DNA of 64,000 nucleotides from Lentisphaerota bacterium (GTDB lineage Bacteria; Verrucomicrobiota; Lentisphaeria; Victivallales; Victivallaceae): positions 1 through 64,000 of the forward strand of contig SUWJ01000002.1 of NCBI GenBank assembly GCA_015061545.1, in the 5' to 3' direction. Below are positions 59,889-64,000 of this stretch, piece by piece. The first letter of the stretch is position 1, and every line of letters begins with the position of its first letter. A program made the translations under genes and the position numbers. The notes under the pieces are model-generated. The model searched no databases. It worked only from the letters and a program-made list of their open reading frames with translations, and had not been told where the DNA came from.

Positions 59889-62573
59889 ATGAGTCCAAAA
59901 ATCTTTGCCATTGCCTGTTGTGCCACGATGTTTGCAGGAGCTGTGAGCCTTGAAGCCCAACCTGTCAAGCTGACCGAAAAAGAAGCGGCGCTGCTGACCA
60001 AAAGCGCACAGCAATACCGCGATACAGTTTATGATCCTGAAATACCCCGTGCCTTTGCAGTAAACCAGCTGGGTTGCCCCGCCTGCAAAGATAAATTTCT
60101 CAAATACGGCGCCTACGGCTGGATCATCACCGAAGATAAGCCATTCAAGGTGCAATGTCCCGCCTGCAAACGGATCTTCCCCGACAACGATTTTGAAAAG
60201 TATTACCGCACCAAAGATAAATCGCTGCTGACAGGCGAATTTGTCGATGACGGCCGCGGGATAAAACTGCCCGGCGAAAAACAGAAATACTGGGTCGTTG
60301 CCTACTATCACCATTGGATGCTCTACAAGCACAACTTTGTGCTGGAACTTGTGAGCGCCTACAAACGCACGGGCAATGCAGAATTTGCCCGACGGCTCTT
60401 TGCCCGACTCGACCGCTATGCGGAAGTTTACAGCCGTTACAACTACAACACTCAGTCGCGTTACGCCGAAGAGGTCTACTCCGGCTACAACGGCAGAATG
60501 GTCAATGCCATCTGGGAAACATTCCTCTCCCGCGATATTGCCCATGCCTACAGAATAAGCAAGAGTTTTCTGGATAAGGAAGATGCCGAACTGCAAAAAG
60601 TCACCGGCAAAACTTCCGCCGAAATAAAGAAAAATATCGAAGAAAATATGCTGCGGATCATGGCGGCGGATATTATGAGCGGAAACGGCAAAAACGCCGG
60701 CAACTTCGGTATGCACCAGAATGCGCTGCTGGAAATCTCCGCCGCCCTCGAAGATAAAAATATGTGGCGCTGGGTAACTGATTTCCGCCCCGTCTACTCG
60801 TGGAGTTCCACCCCGTTGAATTACGCCCTTTACTGCAATTTCTACAACGACGGTGCCCCCGGGGAATCCCCCGGCTACAACCGCCATTGGCTCATCAACC
60901 TTACTGAAATCGCCAAGCAGTTAGAACTCAACGGCGTGGATATAAAAAAGCAGCACCGCCACTATCAGCGGATCCTGGATTACGCCCACAACCTGAGTCT
61001 GTGCGCCAAATTCATGTCCGCCAGCGGCGATACAGGCGGCATAAAATCGATGGGCGGAGCATTTTTCGGCAAAGATCACCCCGACAAACTGGCGGGCTAC
61101 CGCAGCACGCTGCTGCCGGGTTACGGCACGGCTTCGCTGCAGAATCAGAACCCCGCAGCCCCCGCTGCATTCTGGATGACTTTCGGAGCTTACATCGGGC
61201 ACAAACATCTGGACGGGCTGCACATTGAACTTTATGCCAACAATACACCTATGATGCCTGACTTCGGCTACCCTGAATCAGCTTCCGCCGATGACCGGGT
61301 GCGTCCGGCATGGTTCACCAATACGGTTTCCCACAATACGGTGGTGGTGAACAGTTCGGCGCAGCGGACTTCCCACGGCAAACTGCTGCATTACGATGCG
61401 GGAAAATTTGTTCAGCGCATCGAAGTTGATGCCCCGGAACTCTACAAAGGTTTGCAGGAATACCGCCGTACCGATATAGTTTGCGAACCCAGCGCGGGGA
61501 AACTGGTGGTGCTGGATATCTTCCGCGTCAAAGGCGGCAAACAGCACGACTGGTTCATCCACGGCACCAACGGCAAGGCGCAGTATAACGGGATTGATTT
61601 TACTCCGCAGGGAGGCGGCACGCTGGCGGGCAAAGATGTTGATTTCGGCTTTTACTACGACGATAAAAAATTGCAGGGCAAAGTAACCAATTACGGATCG
61701 TATCGCGGCAGCGGCTTCCAGTACCTGACCAACGTTATGAGTGCTGACGGCAAAAGCGGCAGTTCCGTAATCTTCCCGGTAAACAAAGGACTCGGCTTCA
61801 ATCCGTCGGCAGAAAATACTGCGCTGAAGATCCACCCTGTCAACGGCGAGGGCGAAAAATGGTTCCTTTCGGAAGGGCCCACCCAGCGCAATCACAAAAA
61901 TGTACCCAAAACGCTGCCGTTCTTCACCCGCCGTACCGTGGGCAAAGCGCCGCTGCAGAGCGTCTTTATCAGCGTATTGGAAACGGCTTCTGCCGATGCG
62001 CCGGTCATTACCGATATAAAGACACTGGCAGCCGATTACGAAAATGTGGATATAGTTATAACTTTCAGCGACAACAGCACCCTGCGCATAAGCGATTTTG
62101 ACAAGATCAAAAATAATCTGCGCACACAGGTGATCCTGACCGATGCCGACGGCAGAGAAAAAGCTGCCTACAAATACTCGGGCAAAACCTTTACGGCAAA
62201 ACTCAAGTCGGTGGATCTGCTGAACGAAAGCGTGATCTTTGACCGCGACATACCCGCAGAATTTGCCGACACTATCTTCCGCGTGGGGCGCCACGCCTAC
62301 AAGATCGGTTCGATCGAAGGCAGCAAGATAACGCTCAAAGATCAATCTATGATCCGCGGCAGATTCCGTATGCTCAACAAAAAGCCGATCCCGCCGCTTA
62401 ATCTGGCAACCAAAGAGATGTATGTTTACAATTCCGATGCCAAAACTGTTATCGGCAAATACCCTGCTTCGCTGCCTGCGGATCATCCTGCCGATCAGGA
62501 TTTGTGGATCGGGATGTGCGCCCCCGGCGATGAAGCGGTATTCGTCTGCCCCTCGGAAAGAAACATCAAGTGA
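59889..62573 (+). CDS. secreted heparinase II/III-like polysaccharide lyase
   Basis: The protein has 894 residues and a signal peptide (FAIACCATMFAGAVSLEA). Residues ~55-95 hold two CPAC pairs (GCPACKDKF and QCPACKRIFP), a zinc-ribbon-like insertion. An alpha/alpha toroid follows (YYHHWMLYKHN, YNGRMVNAIWE, NFGMHQNALLEISAAL, GESPGYNRHW). The beta-sandwich part has FGAYIGHKHLDGLHIELYAN, PDFGYP and NTVSHNTVVVN, the heparinase II/III signature with its histidines. The family cleaves uronic-acid glycans by beta-elimination; the substrate here is open. GAGGAG precedes the ATG. It is followed after 60 bases by another secreted protein. Confidence 0.8.
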   Translation: MSPKIFAIACCATMFAGAVSLEAQPVKLTEKEAALLTKSAQQYRDTVYDPEIPRAFAVNQLGCPACKDKFLKYGAYGWIITEDKPFKVQCPACKRIFPDNDFEKYYRTKDKSLLTGEFVDDGRGIKLPGEKQKYWVVAYYHHWMLYKHNFVLELVSAYKRTGNAEFARRLFARLDRYAEVYSRYNYNTQSRYAEEVYSGYNGRMVNAIWETFLSRDIAHAYRISKSFLDKEDAELQKVTGKTSAEIKKNIEENMLRIMAADIMSGNGKNAGNFGMHQNALLEISAALEDKNMWRWVTDFRPVYSWSSTPLNYALYCNFYNDGAPGESPGYNRHWLINLTEIAKQLELNGVDIKKQHRHYQRILDYAHNLSLCAKFMSASGDTGGIKSMGGAFFGKDHPDKLAGYRSTLLPGYGTASLQNQNPAAPAAFWMTFGAYIGHKHLDGLHIELYANNTPMMPDFGYPESASADDRVRPAWFTNTVSHNTVVVNSSAQRTSHGKLLHYDAGKFVQRIEVDAPELYKGLQEYRRTDIVCEPSAGKLVVLDIFRVKGGKQHDWFIHGTNGKAQYNGIDFTPQGGGTLAGKDVDFGFYYDDKKLQGKVTNYGSYRGSGFQYLTNVMSADGKSGSSVIFPVNKGLGFNPSAENTALKIHPVNGEGEKWFLSEGPTQRNHKNVPKTLPFFTRRTVGKAPLQSVFISVLETASADAPVITDIKTLAADYENVDIVITFSDNSTLRISDFDKIKNNLRTQVILTDADGREKAAYKYSGKTFTAKLKSVDLLNESVIFDRDIPAEFADTIFRVGRHAYKIGSIEGSKITLKDQSMIRGRFRMLNKKPIPPLNLATKEMYVYNSDAKTVIGKYPASLPADHPADQDLWIGMCAPGDEAVFVCPSERNIK

Positions 62574-62633
62574 TTCAATAAATAGCAACAATTAAAAACA
62601 AACTGCAATGCAGTAAATCCCAAGGAGTGTTTT

Positions 62634-64000
62634 ATGCGTAAATTCTGTTCGTTGATGTTGCTGGCAAGCAGCACGCTGGTCTTCGGAGCGGCGGCACCGT
62701 GTCCCGAAAAACCGGTTCAAATCAAAGAAAGCAGCTTTGAAGGGGAGTATCTGAACAATCTGGTGCGCAAGATGGACTGTACCGTGCAATGCGGTGCCGA
62801 TAAACTTACCGCCCAATTTGAGATCGTTAAAAATGACGCGTGGGTCTTTATGGAATTTTCCGCTCCGGTTAAGGATTTTGCGCTGGAAAAAGATGGCAAA
62901 GTCGTTGCCGACAGCAAAGTTCTGGTCAAAAGCCGCGAATTTATGCTTGATCTGACTCCAGGCAAATACTCTGTACGCGCCGCCAGCGCCGACCCGCGGA
63001 TCAAAATGCTGGAAATCAAACGCTTCAACCGCGTACCAGAAATTTATTATTACGCCCCCTCAAGTGCCGGCGGTATGCATATCCTTGACGGCGCTGACTA
63101 CTGGCAGCAACTCGGCGACCAGCTTTTGAGTTCCACCAACTTGATTGCAAATGGCGGACTCAGCCGCGAAGAGCTGGGTATCTACCGCAGCGCCGGACGC
63201 AAAGTGTTTTTCAACACCATGAATAAACCGGTCAGCGATCATAAGCTGGAAGTCTTTGCCGCCAATGTCCACAGCAAGCTCGGTTTTGAATTTTTCGACG
63301 GTTTTACGGTCGATGAATTTGACTTTGCCAATCCCAGGGGCGGCATGGGCTATATGGATTACGAAAAAGCGCTCAAGCTGGTCAAGAATCCGCAGAATAA
63401 ACGTATGTACACCTGGAGTTACAGCGTAAAATATACCGGCAAACCCGAACAGCTGGCTTTTGTCAAACTCTGCGCCAATCCGCCCAGCGGCAAAGGTCGG
63501 CTGATGACCGAAGTCTATCTGGAAAGCAAAGAAACCGAAGCCGAAGCCAAAGAGTTTATCGAACGGCGGGTCTGCAAGGACGCAGCATCCATATTGCAGC
63601 AGCTGCCCGAACTGGCTCCGCATTACGGTATTGTGCTGGGCAACTTTAACGCCATGCCGATCCTGACGCAGGAAGTTGTCCCCGAAGTGGATTACAAATA
63701 CTATCTGGATTGGCAGATGCACACCATTGCCAACCACCCCTCCTGTAAAGATCTGGGGCTGGTGGGCTACTGGGGCGGCAACTACTGTCAGGAAGAGTTG
63801 CAGCGCTGGTGTCTGCTGCTGCTGCGCCACTACTTTGTGGAAGGCAACAAGAGTATGCTGTCAGAAAAATATGGCTACAAATACCGTCCCGGCATCTTGC
63901 AGAACGGCGACTTTCTGGAAGATTTGAGTTCGTGGCAGGTCTTTCCGGCAGAAGCTGGTTCCATCCGTCAGGATTCTGTAAAAGGTCACGGCTATCTGAT
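62634..64000 (+). CDS. secreted protein with GH-like barrel, partial at window end
   Basis: This frame has no stop before the window ends; 455 codons are visible. AAGGAG lies 7 bases before the ATG. A signal peptide (FCSLMLLASSTLVFGAAA) precedes a small beta domain. A likely TIM barrel follows, with segments YYYAPSSAGGMHILDGADYW, GFEFFDGFTVDEFDF (acidic pair at strand end), HYGIVLGNFNAMPIL and KDLGLVGYWGGNYC. The last visible part (ILQNGDFLEDLSSWQVFP) is the opening of a carbohydrate-binding module. It belongs to the same rightward unit as the heparinase-like gene. The substrate is unknown. Confidence 0.7.
   Translation, partial: MRKFCSLMLLASSTLVFGAAAPCPEKPVQIKESSFEGEYLNNLVRKMDCTVQCGADKLTAQFEIVKNDAWVFMEFSAPVKDFALEKDGKVVADSKVLVKSREFMLDLTPGKYSVRAASADPRIKMLEIKRFNRVPEIYYYAPSSAGGMHILDGADYWQQLGDQLLSSTNLIANGGLSREELGIYRSAGRKVFFNTMNKPVSDHKLEVFAANVHSKLGFEFFDGFTVDEFDFANPRGGMGYMDYEKALKLVKNPQNKRMYTWSYSVKYTGKPEQLAFVKLCANPPSGKGRLMTEVYLESKETEAEAKEFIERRVCKDAASILQQLPELAPHYGIVLGNFNAMPILTQEVVPEVDYKYYLDWQMHTIANHPSCKDLGLVGYWGGNYCQEELQRWCLLLLRHYFVEGNKSMLSEKYGYKYRPGILQNGDFLEDLSSWQVFPAEAGSIRQDSVKGHGYL

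Overview
The window looks like chromosomal DNA of an anaerobic, Gram-negative, polysaccharide-degrading bacterium, most likely of the phylum Lentisphaerota (Victivallis-like). This is an inference from gene content. The signs are BamA and lipoboxes (outer membrane), heptose kinase, a class III (oxygen-sensitive) ribonucleotide reductase, very large secreted glycoside-hydrolase-like proteins, and pseudopilin-like proteins with the [20 protein letters not shown]-type leader next to them. No rRNA, CRISPR array or transposase was seen.

Region 1 (1-16472) is a symmetric catabolic locus. A LacI-type regulator (9953-10948) sits at the hinge of two divergent transcription units. The leftward unit encodes two tandem paralogous GH42-like secreted enzymes, a sugar-phosphate-isomerase-type TIM barrel and a lipoprotein metallophosphoesterase. 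The rightward unit encodes the regulator, a pseudopilin, a secreted GH-like protein, a cytoplasmic metallophosphoesterase and a DUF3604/PHP-type phosphoesterase-like protein. Two near-identical palindromes (TTATTGA-N6-TCAATAA) beside the regulator promoter look like its operators. Both arms end in the same ~230 bp repeat in inverted orientation, each carrying a terminator hairpin. The combination suggests uptake and breakdown of a glycan, possibly a phosphate-bearing one (inference).

Region 2 (16473-30000) starts with a hairpin-rich intergenic stretch and an elongator tRNA-Met. Housekeeping genes follow: ruvC, a membrane-anchored HTH/coiled-coil protein, ribF, coaD, yceD-like, rpe, an SDR, a short uvrC and a GT-C glycosyltransferase. 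Then comes an acid-resistance pair, arginine decarboxylase plus amino-acid antiporter.

Region 3 (29321-35374) has nrdG-nrdD for anaerobic deoxynucleotide synthesis, preceded by two tandem NrdR-like boxes. NrdD carries a fused glutaredoxin-like domain. An AT-richer three-gene cassette follows (SPFH-SHOCT protein, membrane protein, zinc-ribbon membrane protein), then a 9-bp tandem repeat array.

Region 4 (35375-44114) has another pseudopilin, a 1399-residue LamG-containing secreted protein behind a consensus sigma-70 promoter, and a third GH42-like paralogue. Region 5 (44407-59768) holds a MetF-like/MTHFR-C fusion, an FtsQ-like protein, a DegT/StrS aminotransferase, a heptose-7-phosphate kinase, a dat-ddc pair predicted to make 1,3-diaminopropane, a fused double-domain phosphofructokinase resembling eukaryotic PFK, bamA and a lipoprotein. 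Region 6 (59889-64000) begins a further secreted polysaccharide-degradation group: a heparinase II/III-like protein and a partial secreted protein running off the window.
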